NCBI RefSeq assembly: GCF_001424265.1
Contig: NZ_LMOV01000009.1
Coordinates: 1 to 64,000, forward strand
Reading direction: 5' to 3'
DNA: 64,000 nucleotides
DNA from: Acidovorax sp. Leaf160
Lineage (GTDB): Bacteria > Pseudomonadota > Gammaproteobacteria > Burkholderiales > Burkholderiaceae_C
Made by a program: the position numbers and the translations under genes. The notes beneath the pieces are model-generated. The model was not told the DNA's origin. It worked only from the letters and a program-made list of their open reading frames with translations, and ran no database searches. Each line of letters opens with the position of its first letter. Position 1 is the first letter of the stretch. This document shows, one piece after another, positions 17,789 through 27,038 of this stretch.

Positions 17789-20404
17789 TCATTCGGCGGC
17801 TCGGCGCAGCGTCTGCATGACGGGGCGGCGCAGGATGTCCCGCATGCCCCACCAGCCTGCGGCCAGCGCCAGCACGGCGCCCGCGCCCGCCCCGGCCAGC
17901 GGTACCCACAGCTGCGCGGTCCAGGTGAAGTCGAACACGAACCGCGCCAGCGCCCAGCCCACGGCGACGGCCACGCTGCTGGCCAGGAAGCCGGCCAGCA
18001 GGCCCACGCCCGCCAACTCTGCCCGCTGCACCTGCCGCAGCAGCCGCGCCTGCGCGCCCACGGCCCGCATGATGGCGTATTCGCGGGCCCGTTCCTCGCG
18101 CGTGGCGGTGACGGCGGCGAACAGCACCACCAGCCCGGCCGCCAGCGTGAAGCCGAAGAGGAACTCCACCGCGCGCACCACCTGGCCCAGCACGTTCTGC
18201 ACCTGGGCCAGCGTGGCGCTCATGTCCACGTTGGTGATGTTGGGGAAGGCGCGCACCAGCGCGTTGTCGAAGCTGGCGCCTGCGGCGCCTGCGGCGCCGG
18301 CCGCTCCGGCCGGGGCCGCCGCACCCTCGGGCGCGGACGAACCTGGCGCAGCGGCGCCGCGCGGGGGCCACACGTCGGGCGCGCGGTAGGCTGCCAGGTA
18401 GGTGACCGGCATCTCGGGCGGCATGCTGGCCGAGGTGTACATCACGAAGAAATTGGCGCGCAGCGAACCCCAGTCCACCTCGCGCAGGCTGGTGATGCGC
18501 GCTTCGCTCTGCACGCCGCCCACGTCAAAGCGCAGGGTGTCGCCGAGCTTCAGCCCGAGCGTCTTGGCGATGCCGTCTTCCACGCTCACCTCGCCCGCGG
18601 CGCCGGCCGTCCAGCGCCCCGCGACGATGGTGTTGTGCGCCGGCGCCTCGGCGGCGTTGGACAGGTTGAATTCGCGGTCCACCAGCCGCTTGGCGCGGTC
18701 TTCGGCGTAGTCGTCCACCGCCACGTCGCGGCCGTTGATGGCCACCAGCCGGCCCCGGATCATCGGATACCAGTCGTACTGGCGCACGCCCGCATCGCGC
18801 AGCGTCTGCTGAAACGCATCGGCCTGGTCGGGCATGACGTTGATGACGAAACGGTTGGGCGCATCGGCCGGCGTGGCACGCTGCCAGCTGCTGATGAGGT
18901 CGGTGCGCAGCAGCACCAGCAGCACCAGCGCCAGCAAGCCCACCGCCAGGCTGCTGACCTGCACCACGGCATACACCGGCCTGGCGGAGATCTGCCGCGT
19001 GGCCAGCACCAGCCAGCGCGGCGCGGTGGCTTCGTTCACGCTGCGGCGCAGCAGTGCCACCGCGCCCCAGGCCAGGCCCGCGAACAGCGCCACCGCGCCC
19101 GCGAAACCGCCCACGGCGATCAGGCCCAGTTGGAGATCGCTGCTCACGGCCAGCAACAGCGCGGCGAAGCCGGCCACGCCCACGCCCAGCACCGCCAGCG
19201 ACGCGGGCTTGAGCCCGCCCAGGTCACGCCGGATGACGCGCAGCGGCGGCACCTGCGCCAGCTGCAGCACGGGCGGCAAGCCGAAGGCGAACAGCAGGGT
19301 CAGCCCCATGCCGAGCCCGAACGCCACCGGCCAGAGGCTGGCGGCAGGCAAGGCGGTTTCGACCAGGCCGGCCAGAAGGAGCACGAAGACGTGATGCACG
19401 GCAAAGCCCAGCAGCACGCCGAGGCCGCTGGCGAACAGCCCGATCAGGGCGAATTCGACGATGTAGCTGCCGGCGATGGAGCGCTGGCTCTGGCCCAGCA
19501 CGCGCAGGAGCGCCGCGGCATCCAGATGGTCGTTGGCGAAGCCGCGCGCCGCCAGCGCCACGGCCACCGCCGACAGCAGCGCGGCCAGCAGGGCCACGAG
19601 GCTGAGGAAGTTCTGCGCCCGCTCCAGGGTCTGGCGCATCTCCGGGCGGCCGCTCTCCAGCGATTCCAGCCGAACACCATGGACGCCGGGACGGTGGACC
19701 TCCGCTTCCGCCCAGGTCGTGAACTGCCGCACGGCGGCCGGCTCGCCCGCCACCGCCAGGCGGTACGTCAGCCGGCTGGCGGGCTGCACCAGGCCGCTGG
19801 CGGGCAGGTCGGCCGCATTCACCATCACGCGCGGCGCGAAGCTCATGAAGCCGCCGCCGCGGTCGGGCTCCAGCGTGATGATGCGGCCGATGCGCAGGGC
19901 GGCGTCGCCCAGCCAGAGCCTGTCGCCCATGGCCAGGCCCAGGGATTCCAGCACCGGCGCGTCCACCCAGGCCTCGCCCGGCGCGGGGATGTCCGGCGTG
20001 GCTTCGCCGGCTTGCCCCGGAGCCTGCGCGGTGCGCACCTGGCCGCGCAGCGGGTAGCCGGGCTCCACGCTCTTGAGCGCCACCAGCCGGCTGGCCCCGC
20101 CCTGGGCGTCGTCGGCCCGGCCCATCGTGGGAAAGCCCAGCGTGGTGGCGGTGGCGAGGCCCAGTGCCCGGGCGCGGTCGGCGAAGGCGGCGGGGGTGGG
20201 GTTGTCGCTCACCACGACGGCGTCGCCGCCCAGCAGCTGCAGGGCATCGCGCTGCAGGCCGCCCTGCAGCCGGTCGGCGAAGAAGCCGACGGAGGTGAGC
20301 GCCGCCACGGCCAGCGTGACGGCCACGATGAGCAGGCGCAGCTCGCCTGCGCGCAGGTCGCGCCACAGCGTTCGCCAGCCCACGCGGATGAATGAAAGTT
20401 GCAT
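17789..20404 (-). CDS. FtsX-type ABC transporter permease (YbbP-like)
   Basis: This 871-residue inner-membrane protein has the YbbP layout: an N-terminal helix (LRLLIVAVTLAVAALTSVGFFADRL), a large periplasmic domain, and two FtsX permease units. These include the helices LVALLAALLSAVAVALAARG, VLLLAGLVETALPAASLWPVAFGLG and, near the end, FTLAAGLVVLFAAVTATREE. A low-complexity Ala/Gly/Pro stretch (PGSSAPEGAAAPAGAAGAAG) is inserted near residue 700 in the second periplasmic loop. YbbP partners the ATPase YbbA and esterase TesA in other bacteria; no ATPase gene is adjacent here. The start at MQLSFIRVGWRTL fits the family. Confidence 0.88.
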   Translation of the reverse strand: MQLSFIRVGWRTLWRDLRAGELRLLIVAVTLAVAALTSVGFFADRLQGGLQRDALQLLGGDAVVVSDNPTPAAFADRARALGLATATTLGFPTMGRADDAQGGASRLVALKSVEPGYPLRGQVRTAQAPGQAGEATPDIPAPGEAWVDAPVLESLGLAMGDRLWLGDAALRIGRIITLEPDRGGGFMSFAPRVMVNAADLPASGLVQPASRLTYRLAVAGEPAAVRQFTTWAEAEVHRPGVHGVRLESLESGRPEMRQTLERAQNFLSLVALLAALLSAVAVALAARGFANDHLDAAALLRVLGQSQRSIAGSYIVEFALIGLFASGLGVLLGFAVHHVFVLLLAGLVETALPAASLWPVAFGLGMGLTLLFAFGLPPVLQLAQVPPLRVIRRDLGGLKPASLAVLGVGVAGFAALLLAVSSDLQLGLIAVGGFAGAVALFAGLAWGAVALLRRSVNEATAPRWLVLATRQISARPVYAVVQVSSLAVGLLALVLLVLLRTDLISSWQRATPADAPNRFVINVMPDQADAFQQTLRDAGVRQYDWYPMIRGRLVAINGRDVAVDDYAEDRAKRLVDREFNLSNAAEAPAHNTIVAGRWTAGAAGEVSVEDGIAKTLGLKLGDTLRFDVGGVQSEARITSLREVDWGSLRANFFVMYTSASMPPEMPVTYLAAYRAPDVWPPRGAAAPGSSAPEGAAAPAGAAGAAGAAGASFDNALVRAFPNITNVDMSATLAQVQNVLGQVVRAVEFLFGFTLAAGLVVLFAAVTATREERAREYAIMRAVGAQARLLRQVQRAELAGVGLLAGFLASSVAVAVGWALARFVFDFTWTAQLWVPLAGAGAGAVLALAAGWWGMRDILRRPVMQTLRRAAE

Positions 20405-20479
20405 GGTGGCGACGTTAGCGCAATTGCCGGGGCGGCCGCCTTTTGGGGGCATCCCGGGCGGCGGGATCGGGCTTCGGGC

Positions 20480-21394
20480 TCAACCGGCCGGCCGCACCGC
20501 CTCGGGCGTCGCCAGCTCCGGCTGCCAGACGATGCGCTCGGCCCCGCTGTAGCAGACGAAGCGGCGGTTCGTCGCCCGGCCGATGGCGCACAGGCCCAGC
20601 TGCTGCGCCACCTCGTGGCCCATCTGGGTCATGCCGCTGCGCGACACGACGATGGGCACGCCCATCTGCGCCGACTTGATCACCATCTCGCTGGTCAGAC
20701 GGCCAGTGGTGTAGAAGACCTTGTCGCCGCCTAGCAGCGGGCCGCCGGGCTGCATCCACATCCAGCCGGCGATGGTGTCGATGGCGTTGTGGCGGCCCAC
20801 GTCCTCGACGAACACCAGCATCTCCGCGCCCTGGAACAGCGCGCAGCCATGCACCGAGCCCGCCGACTTGTAGGTCGACTCCTGCAGCCGGATGGCGTTC
20901 ACCAGGCCGTAGAGCTCCGCCTGCGCCAGCCGGGCCGGCCCCAGCGCGATGTGGTGGATCTCGTCCATCAGCCCGCCGAACACGCTGCCCTGCCCGCAGC
21001 CGGTGGTGACCACCTTGCGCGCGGTGCGTTCTTCGATGCGGGCGATGCCCCCGCGCGTGACGACGGCGGCGGCGTTCACGTCCCAGTCGACCGTGATCGA
21101 TTCGATCTCGTCGACGGATTCGACCAGCCGCTGATTGCGCAGGTAACCCAGCACCAGCCACTCGGGGTGTGCGCCCAGCGTCATCAGCGTGACGATCTCG
21201 CGCCGGTCCACGTAGACGGTCAACGGGCGCTCGGCGGGAATGTGCAGCGACTCGCGCTCGCCCCGCTCGTTCAGCACTTCGACGGCGTGCGTGAGCGGCG
21301 CCCGCGCCTGCGTGATGCGCGGCAGACGCGGCAACGGCGCGAGGTGCGCGGGAGTGGCCACCGGCCGGTGCGATGTGTCTTCGTGCCGTGTCAT
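20480..21394 (-). CDS. fdhD: formate dehydrogenase accessory sulfurtransferase FdhD, CGQG variant
   Basis: The 304-residue FdhD homologue helps transfer sulfur from a cysteine desulfurase to the molybdenum cofactor of formate dehydrogenase. The family signature is present as TTGCGQGSVFGG with C133 only: the second Cys of the usual CGVCG loop is a Gly. Other conserved parts are VEDVGRHNAIDTIAGW and FYTTGRLTSEMVIKSA. It is the last gene of the formate operon, 99 bp after the small exported protein. A second FdhD (31465-32616) retains both cysteines. Confidence 0.93.
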   Translation of the reverse strand: MTRHEDTSHRPVATPAHLAPLPRLPRITQARAPLTHAVEVLNERGERESLHIPAERPLTVYVDRREIVTLMTLGAHPEWLVLGYLRNQRLVESVDEIESITVDWDVNAAAVVTRGGIARIEERTARKVVTTGCGQGSVFGGLMDEIHHIALGPARLAQAELYGLVNAIRLQESTYKSAGSVHGCALFQGAEMLVFVEDVGRHNAIDTIAGWMWMQPGGPLLGGDKVFYTTGRLTSEMVIKSAQMGVPIVVSRSGMTQMGHEVAQQLGLCAIGRATNRRFVCYSGAERIVWQPELATPEAVRPAG

Positions 21395-21493
21395 GGCCGC
21401 CAGCCTAACCCAGAAAAAGACCGGCGCGCGGCCGGTCGGTGGGGGGAGCGTGGGACACCGGAACGACGCCCGGAGCGGTCGCTCAAGCGGGTG

Positions 21494-21883
21494 TCAGGGC
21501 TTCTTGCCGTCGGCCGCGTCGGGCACGGCGGTGTTGTGCGGGCTGCTGGCATTGCCCGGTGGCGAATGCGCGCCAGCCGCTTCCAGCGGCTTGGCCTCGG
21601 GCGGCGTGTAGGCGAACGGCCCCGGGTCTGCGCACGGCACGTTGGTCGCCGGCGCGGGCGCCGGGTTGGCGGCGGTGCGCCGGTAGTGCGCGGCCACCTT
21701 GTCCTGCGCCAGGCACAGCTTGTAGGCATCGGCCTTGGCGCTCCAGGCGGTCTTGGCGGCGGTTTCGTCGGCCTTGGCCTGCGCTTCAGGGGTCAGGGGC
21801 GGCAGCTTGGCGGCCGCGCCACCCGCCATCGCGGCCAGCAGCAGCGCCAGAGCGCCGGGGAGGAGGAGTTTGCGGTGGGTCAT
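21494..21883 (-). CDS. small exported protein of the formate dehydrogenase operon, function unknown
   Basis: The 129-residue protein has a signal peptide (LLLPGALALLLAAMAGGAAA). The mature part has one short conserved-looking segment (WSAKADAYKLCLAQDKVAAHYRRTAA) with a Cys, a second Cys in NVPCADPGPFAY, and a low-complexity Pro/Ala tail. No family is recognised with confidence. Its ATG overlaps the fdhC-type stop by four bases (ATGA), so it is translated with the dehydrogenase and probably works with it in the periplasm. Confidence 0.7.
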   Translation of the reverse strand: MTHRKLLLPGALALLLAAMAGGAAAKLPPLTPEAQAKADETAAKTAWSAKADAYKLCLAQDKVAAHYRRTAANPAPAPATNVPCADPGPFAYTPPEAKPLEAAGAHSPPGNASSPHNTAVPDAADGKKP

Positions 21884-23091
21884 GTCGTGCTCCTGGCGAC
21901 GGGGGCCGCGCTGCCGGCCGGCAGCGGCGGGCGCTCGGCGCTGCGCTGGGCGGGGATCTTGCCGTCGCGGATGTCTTCAGCCCAGAGGGCGTGGTGTTCC
22001 TGGGCCCATTCCTCGCTGACGTAGCCCGTCTTCATGGCCTTGTAGGCGCCGCGCATGCCGATGGTGCCCATGTAGATGTGGCCCAGCAGCAGCGCCATCA
22101 TCCAGACGGCCAGCGTGGCGTGCACCATGTGTGCGATCTGCATCTCGCCGCGGAAGACGCCCCAGCCCGGAATGAGCTTGTCCAGCACCAGCCCCGACAG
22201 CACCACGAAGATGCCCGGAATGGTGATGCCCCACCAGAACATGCCCTTCTCGCCCGCGTTGAAGCGGTGCGAGGGCACTTCCTCGTCGCCGCCGCCCAGC
22301 ATGCCGCCGGCACGCTTCACCCAGATCCAGTCGGCCATGGTGGCGATGTTGTCCTTGACGAAGGTGAGGATGATGACCGCCAGCGACACGGCGAACAGCG
22401 GGCCCATGAAGTTGTGCACGTTCTTGAGCACGTACGCGAGCCAGCCGAACAGCGTCGGCCCCAGGACGGGCAGCAGGAAGAACTTACCGAAGGCCATGAC
22501 GATGCCCGAGAGGGCCAGCGTGCAGAACGCGATGGCGTTGGCCCAGTGGGCGGCCCGCTCGAACGGCGTGAAGCGCTCGATGCGCCGGCCCGGACCGTCG
22601 ACCGGGGCGTGGCCCATGGGGCCCTTGGCGAAGTAGAAGATGGCCAGGGCCAGCAGCGTGATGCCGAGCAGCGCAGCGCCGTACGGAATGATCCAGTGGT
22701 TGCGCACCTCGCGCCAGGCTTCGCCGGCGTTGGTGTAGCGCGAACCGGGGTACTGCACGAAGCGCTGGATCAGGTTGCCGGCTTCCGGCGCCTGGGTGAC
22801 GGGCAGGCTGCTGTAGCCCGTCACGCCCTGCCCCACCTGGCGCCACATGGGCGCGTTGTTGCCGGGCTGCACGCGGGCACGTTCGCCGTTGCTCTGCTCG
22901 GCATAGCCGGGATCGGCGCTGGCGTCGGGCTTGACCTCGAAGATGTTCTGGCTGCGGATGCCGCCGGACTTGGCGGGCACGGCAGCCGCAGGCGCCGCAG
23001 AGGCCGAGCCGGCAGGCGCGGGCGCCTCTGCCGGCGCCTGCGCCCAGGCCGCGCCGCTGGCCAGCAGCATCGCGATCAGAAGGTGTTTCAT
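21880..23091 (-). CDS. formate dehydrogenase gamma subunit (cytochrome b556)
   Basis: The 403-residue membrane diheme cytochrome passes electrons from the iron-sulfur subunit to quinone. It has a signal peptide (MKHLLIAMLLASGAAWAQ), a periplasmic Ala/Pro-rich region of about 130 residues, and at least five helices: WIIPYGAALLGITLLALAIFY, AIAFCTLALSGIVMAF, VHNFMGPLFAVSLAVIIL, ITIPGIFVVLSGLVL and VHATLAVWMMALLLGHIYMG. These contain candidate heme-ligand histidines. The N-terminal extension makes it longer than FdnI/FdoI of E. coli (about 210 residues), as in the Fdh-type clusters of other proteobacteria. It sits between two small exported proteins in the operon. Confidence 0.92.
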   Translation of the reverse strand: MKHLLIAMLLASGAAWAQAPAEAPAPAGSASAAPAAAVPAKSGGIRSQNIFEVKPDASADPGYAEQSNGERARVQPGNNAPMWRQVGQGVTGYSSLPVTQAPEAGNLIQRFVQYPGSRYTNAGEAWREVRNHWIIPYGAALLGITLLALAIFYFAKGPMGHAPVDGPGRRIERFTPFERAAHWANAIAFCTLALSGIVMAFGKFFLLPVLGPTLFGWLAYVLKNVHNFMGPLFAVSLAVIILTFVKDNIATMADWIWVKRAGGMLGGGDEEVPSHRFNAGEKGMFWWGITIPGIFVVLSGLVLDKLIPGWGVFRGEMQIAHMVHATLAVWMMALLLGHIYMGTIGMRGAYKAMKTGYVSEEWAQEHHALWAEDIRDGKIPAQRSAERPPLPAGSAAPVARSTT

Positions 23092-23104
23092 GGCAGGCCT
23101 CGCG

Positions 23105-23341
23105 TCACCGGATGCGGGTGTATTCGTTCTGGCCGTACAGCATGCGGGCCTTGGTTTCCTGCTCCCAGCTGGTCCGGTCGCCGGCCTTCCAGCCGGGCGC
23201 GGTGAAGTTGCTGCCGGTGCCCGCGTAGGGCGGCGCATCGCCGGTGATGGCGTGCCCGGTCTGCACCTTCTCGCCGCAACCGGCGAGGGCCGCCACAGCT
23301 GCGGCGGCGCACATCAGGGAAAGGCAGTGGTGGCGCTTCAT
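23105..23341 (-). CDS. small lipoprotein between fdhB and fdhC, function unknown
   Basis: The 78-residue product has a lipoprotein signal peptide (LMCAAAAVAALAGC; lipobox LAGC). The mature part is hydrophilic and aromatic (GTGSNFTAPGWKAGDRTSWEQ, ending GQNEYTRIR). No named domain is recognised. The ATG overlaps the fdhB stop by four bases, and the next gene starts 13 bp downstream. It is embedded in the enzyme operon and likely a periplasmic-face accessory or structural subunit. Confidence 0.78.
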   Translation of the reverse strand: MKRHHCLSLMCAAAAVAALAGCGEKVQTGHAITGDAPPYAGTGSNFTAPGWKAGDRTSWEQETKARMLYGQNEYTRIR

Positions 23342-23958
23342 GACTTCACCTCCTGCGGCGGCTGGCCTGCCTGGCGGGAGCCGTAGGCCGTGCCCCAGCC
23401 CCAGACTTCGGCGCCCTTGCCGCGCTGCACCACCCGGTTGCGGAAGATGTCGGCCACCACGTCGCCGTCGCCGGCCAGCAGGGCCTTGGTCGAGCACATC
23501 TCGGCGCAGGCCGGCAGCTTGCCTTCAGCCAGCCGGTTGCGGCCGTACTTCTCGAATTCGGCCTGGCTGCCGTGCGTCTCGGGGCCGCCGGCGCAGAAGG
23601 TGCACTTGTCCATCTTGCCGCGCACGCCGAAGGTGCCCTGCGAGGGGAACTGCGGCGCGCCGAACGGGCAGGCGTAGCTGCAGTAGCCGCAGCCGATGCA
23701 GACATCCTTGTCGTGCAGCACCACGCCTTCGTCGGTGCGGTAGAAGCAGTTGACCGGGCAGACGGCCATGCACGGCGCGTCGCTGCAGTGCATGCAGGCC
23801 ACCGAGATGGACTTCTCGCCCGGCACGCCGTCGTTGAGCGTAACGACGCGGCGGCGGTTCACGCCCCACGGCACTTCGTGCTCGTTCTTGCAGGCGGTGA
23901 CGCAGCTGTTGCATTCGATGCAGCGTTCTGCATCGCAGATGAATTTCATGCGTGCCAT
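23338..23958 (-). CDS. formate dehydrogenase beta subunit (four-[4Fe-4S] protein, Fdh3B type)
   Basis: The 206-residue ferredoxin-like electron-transfer subunit carries cysteine clusters at RCIECNSCVTAC (residues 12-23), CMHCSDAPCMAVCP, CIGCGYCSYACP and KCTFCAGG with a distal CAEMC, enough for four [4Fe-4S] clusters. It is shorter than FdnH/FdoH because it lacks the C-terminal membrane anchor, as in the Fdh3B group. It would pass electrons from the molybdoenzyme to the cytochrome b subunit. It is 96 bp after fdhA. Confidence 0.94.
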   Translation of the reverse strand: MARMKFICDAERCIECNSCVTACKNEHEVPWGVNRRRVVTLNDGVPGEKSISVACMHCSDAPCMAVCPVNCFYRTDEGVVLHDKDVCIGCGYCSYACPFGAPQFPSQGTFGVRGKMDKCTFCAGGPETHGSQAEFEKYGRNRLAEGKLPACAEMCSTKALLAGDGDVVADIFRNRVVQRGKGAEVWGWGTAYGSRQAGQPPQEVKS

Positions 23959-24054
23959 GTCAGGCCTCCGAAGGGGTGAGTGGCAGGCGGCGGGCGGTGG
24001 CGGTAGTCATCGTCGGGTTCTTTCTGTCTCGCTGGGGCTCGCTGAGAAGCGCGC

Positions 24055-27021
24055 TCAGGCGGCTTCCACGTTGCAGATCGTGGTCTTGGTTTCCTGCATC
24101 ATGGTCACGCTGTCGTAGCCATAGGTGGTGGCCGTGTTCACCGCTTCGCCGCGCACGATGGGCGCCGCGCCCTTGGGGTAGTGGTCGAGCATGTCCTTGC
24201 CCTGCCAGTGGCCGGAGAAGTGGAACGGCATGAACACCGTGTCCGCAGCCACCCGCTCGGTCACCAGCGCCTGCACGTTGATGCGCGCGCCGGTGGGCGT
24301 GCTGAGCCACACGCGGCCGCCGTTGCGGATGCCCCGGTCGGCGGCAATCTTGGGATGGATCTCGACGAAGGCTTCCTGCTGCAGTTCGGCCAGCCAGGGG
24401 TTGGAACGGGTCTCCTCACCGCCGCCCTCGTATTCGACCAGCCGGCCCGAGGTCATGATGAGCGGGTACTTCTCGTGCACGCGGTCGGCGATGTTCTTGT
24501 CCTGCACGGTCTTGTAGAGCGTGGGCAGGCGCCAGAAGGCCTTCTTGTCCTCGTGCGTCGGGTACTTCGCCACCATGTCGGGGCGGATGCCGAAGAGCGG
24601 CTCGCGGTGCTGCGGAATCGGGTCGGGGAAGTTCCAGACCACGGCGCGCGCCTTGGCGTTGCCGAACGGGTGGCAGCCGTGGTTCTTCATCACCACGCGG
24701 ATGATGCCGCCCGAGTTGTCGGTCTTCCAGTTCTTGCCTTCGGCGGCCGTCTTCTCGGCATCGGTCAGCTCGTTCCACCAGCCCAGCTTCTTGACCAGCA
24801 CGTGGTCGAACTCGGGGTAGCCGGTGGTGATGTCCGCCCCCAGCGAGTAGGAACCGTCTTCCGCCAGCAGGTTGACGCCGTCCTTTTCCACGCCGAAGTT
24901 GGCGCGGAAATTGCCGCCGCCGTCCATCACGTGTTTGGAGGTGTCGTACAGGTTGGGCGAGCCGGGGTGCTTGAATTCCGGCGTGCCGAAGCACGGCCAG
25001 GGCAGGCCGAAGTAGTCGCCCGTCAGGTCGTAGCCGGTGTCCTTGTCCTTGCCGCCCCTGGATTTCAGCGTCTTCACGTCGAACACATGCATGTTCTTCA
25101 TGTGCGCCTTCAGGCGCTCCGGGCTCTGGCCGGTGTAGCCGATGGTCCAGATGCAGCGGTTGATCTCGCGCAGGATGTCTTCCGGCACGGGCTCGTCCAT
25201 GCCCTTGACCTTCTGCAGCTTGTAGTTCTTGACCAGTTCGGGGCCGAAGCCGAGCTTCTGCGCGAACTGGTACATGATCATGTGGTCGGTGCGGCTCTCC
25301 CAGAGCGGCTCGATCACCTTCTCGCGCCACTGCAGCGAACGGTTCGAAGCCGTGCAGGAGCCGCTGGTCTCGAACTGCGTGGCTGCGGGCAGCAGGTACA
25401 CCGCCCGGTTCGGATTCAGGTCCTCGGGCTTGCCCGGCATGGCCGCCATGGCGGCGGTGGCCGAGGGGTACGGGTCCACCACGACCAGCAGGTCGAGCTT
25501 GTCCATGGCGCGCTTCATCTCCAGCCCGCGCGTCTGCGAGTTGGGTGCATGGCCCCAGAAGAACACGCCGCGCAGGTTGGAATCCTGGTCGATCAGCTCG
25601 TTCTTTTCGAGCACGCCGTCGATCCAGCGCGAGACGGTGATGCCGTTCTTGCTCATCATGCCGGCGGACGGATAGCGGCTCTTGATCCACTCGAAATCCA
25701 CGCCCCAGGCCTGGGCGAAATGCTTCCAGGCGCCTTCCGCCAGGCCGTAGTAGCCGGGCAGCGAGTCGGGGTTGGGGCCGACGTCGGTCGCGCCCTGCAC
25801 GTTGTCGTGGCCGCGGAAGATGTTGGTGCCGCCGCCCGACTTGCCCACGTTGCCCAGGGCCAGCTGCAGGATGCACGAAGCGCGCACGATGGCGTTGCCG
25901 ATGGTGTGCTGGGTCTGGCCCATGCACCAGACCACCGTGCCGGGCCGGTTCTCGTTCAGCCAGGTGGCCACCTTCAGCACTTGCGCTTCCTTGACGCCGC
26001 AGGCCTCTTCCACCTTGTCGGGTGTCCACTTGGCCATGATCTCGTCGCGCACCTTGTCCATGCCGTAGACGCGGTCCTGGATGTACTTCTTGTCTTCCCA
26101 GCCGTTCTTGAAGATGTGATAGAGCACACCGAAGAGGAACGGGATGTCGGTGCCCGAGCGGATGCGCACGTATTCGTCGGCCTTGGCGGCCGTGCGCGTG
26201 AAGCGCGGGTCCACCACGATCACCTTGCAGCCGGTTTCCTTGGCGTGCAGCAGGTGCAGCATGCTGACCGGATGCGCCTCGGCGGCGTTGGAGCCGATGT
26301 ACAGGGCGACCTTGCTGTTCTGCATGTCGTTGTACGAATTGGTCATGGCGCCGTAGCCCCACGTGTTGGCGACGCCGGCCACGGTGGTGGAGTGGCAGAT
26401 GCGGGCCTGGTGGTCGCAGTTGTTGCTGCCCCAGAAGCTGACGAACTTGCGCAGCAGGTAGGCCTGCTCGTTGTTGTGCTTGGAAGAGCCCACGAAGTAG
26501 ACGCTGTCGGGCCCGCTCGCCTTGCGCAGCTCCTGCATGCGGGCGGTGATCTCGTCCAGCGCCGTGTCCCAGCTGATGCGCTCGTACTTGCCGTTCACCA
26601 GCTTCATCGGATAGCGCAGGCGGTATTCGCCGTGGCCGTGTTCACGCAGCGCGGCGCCCTTGGCGCAATGCGCGCCCAGGTTGATGGGCGAGTCGAACAC
26701 CGGCTCCTGCCGCACCCACACGCCGTTCTCGACCACGGCATCCACCGCGCAACCGACCGAGCAGTGCGAGCAGACCGTGCGGCGTACCGTCACGGCCGTG
26801 TCGCCGATGCCCACCTTGGCGCCTTCGGCCGCATCGGCGCGGCGCACCAGGGTCAGCTGCGAGGCCGCAAGCCCCACCCCGACGCCCAGGCCGGAACGCC
26901 GCAGGAAGGCGCGGCGGTCCATGGTGGGCAGTGCTTGAGACAGGCCGCGGCGCAGGCTGTGCACGAACGCGGGCGCATGCGCGGCTTGCGCCGCGCCGGA
27001 ATTTTTCTTGGTGAGCAACAT
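24055..27021 (-). CDS. fdhA: formate dehydrogenase alpha subunit (molybdopterin, Cys-dependent, Tat-exported)
   Basis: This 988-residue catalytic subunit oxidises formate to CO2. A Tat signal is visible at DRRAFLRRSGLGVGVGLAAS (about residues 35-54). A 33-residue N-terminal stretch precedes it, so an internal start at 26922 is possible. The [4Fe-4S] motif has C84, C87, C91 and C119 (TVCSHCSVGC, then HCAKGA). The active site reads ARICHSTTVAG, so the Mo ligand is Cys (C209) rather than selenocysteine; no in-frame TGA is present. The C-terminal molydop-binding domain includes HFSGHWQGKDML. It is fed by the TorD-type chaperone and the FdhD proteins encoded nearby. Confidence 0.96.
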   Translation of the reverse strand: MLLTKKNSGAAQAAHAPAFVHSLRRGLSQALPTMDRRAFLRRSGLGVGVGLAASQLTLVRRADAAEGAKVGIGDTAVTVRRTVCSHCSVGCAVDAVVENGVWVRQEPVFDSPINLGAHCAKGAALREHGHGEYRLRYPMKLVNGKYERISWDTALDEITARMQELRKASGPDSVYFVGSSKHNNEQAYLLRKFVSFWGSNNCDHQARICHSTTVAGVANTWGYGAMTNSYNDMQNSKVALYIGSNAAEAHPVSMLHLLHAKETGCKVIVVDPRFTRTAAKADEYVRIRSGTDIPFLFGVLYHIFKNGWEDKKYIQDRVYGMDKVRDEIMAKWTPDKVEEACGVKEAQVLKVATWLNENRPGTVVWCMGQTQHTIGNAIVRASCILQLALGNVGKSGGGTNIFRGHDNVQGATDVGPNPDSLPGYYGLAEGAWKHFAQAWGVDFEWIKSRYPSAGMMSKNGITVSRWIDGVLEKNELIDQDSNLRGVFFWGHAPNSQTRGLEMKRAMDKLDLLVVVDPYPSATAAMAAMPGKPEDLNPNRAVYLLPAATQFETSGSCTASNRSLQWREKVIEPLWESRTDHMIMYQFAQKLGFGPELVKNYKLQKVKGMDEPVPEDILREINRCIWTIGYTGQSPERLKAHMKNMHVFDVKTLKSRGGKDKDTGYDLTGDYFGLPWPCFGTPEFKHPGSPNLYDTSKHVMDGGGNFRANFGVEKDGVNLLAEDGSYSLGADITTGYPEFDHVLVKKLGWWNELTDAEKTAAEGKNWKTDNSGGIIRVVMKNHGCHPFGNAKARAVVWNFPDPIPQHREPLFGIRPDMVAKYPTHEDKKAFWRLPTLYKTVQDKNIADRVHEKYPLIMTSGRLVEYEGGGEETRSNPWLAELQQEAFVEIHPKIAADRGIRNGGRVWLSTPTGARINVQALVTERVAADTVFMPFHFSGHWQGKDMLDHYPKGAAPIVRGEAVNTATTYGYDSVTMMQETKTTICNVEAA

Positions 27022-27038
27022 GGGGCGACCCGCTTTCT

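Noticed and set aside
17405-20395. A 996-residue open frame on the + strand opposite the YbbP-like permease
   Set aside because: Same antisense bias; composition is His/Gln/Ala/Arg-rich and it has no domain.
26000-26820. Selenocysteine insertion in FdhA
   Set aside because: The active-site position reads Cys in ARICHS, and there is no in-frame TGA or SECIS-like need.
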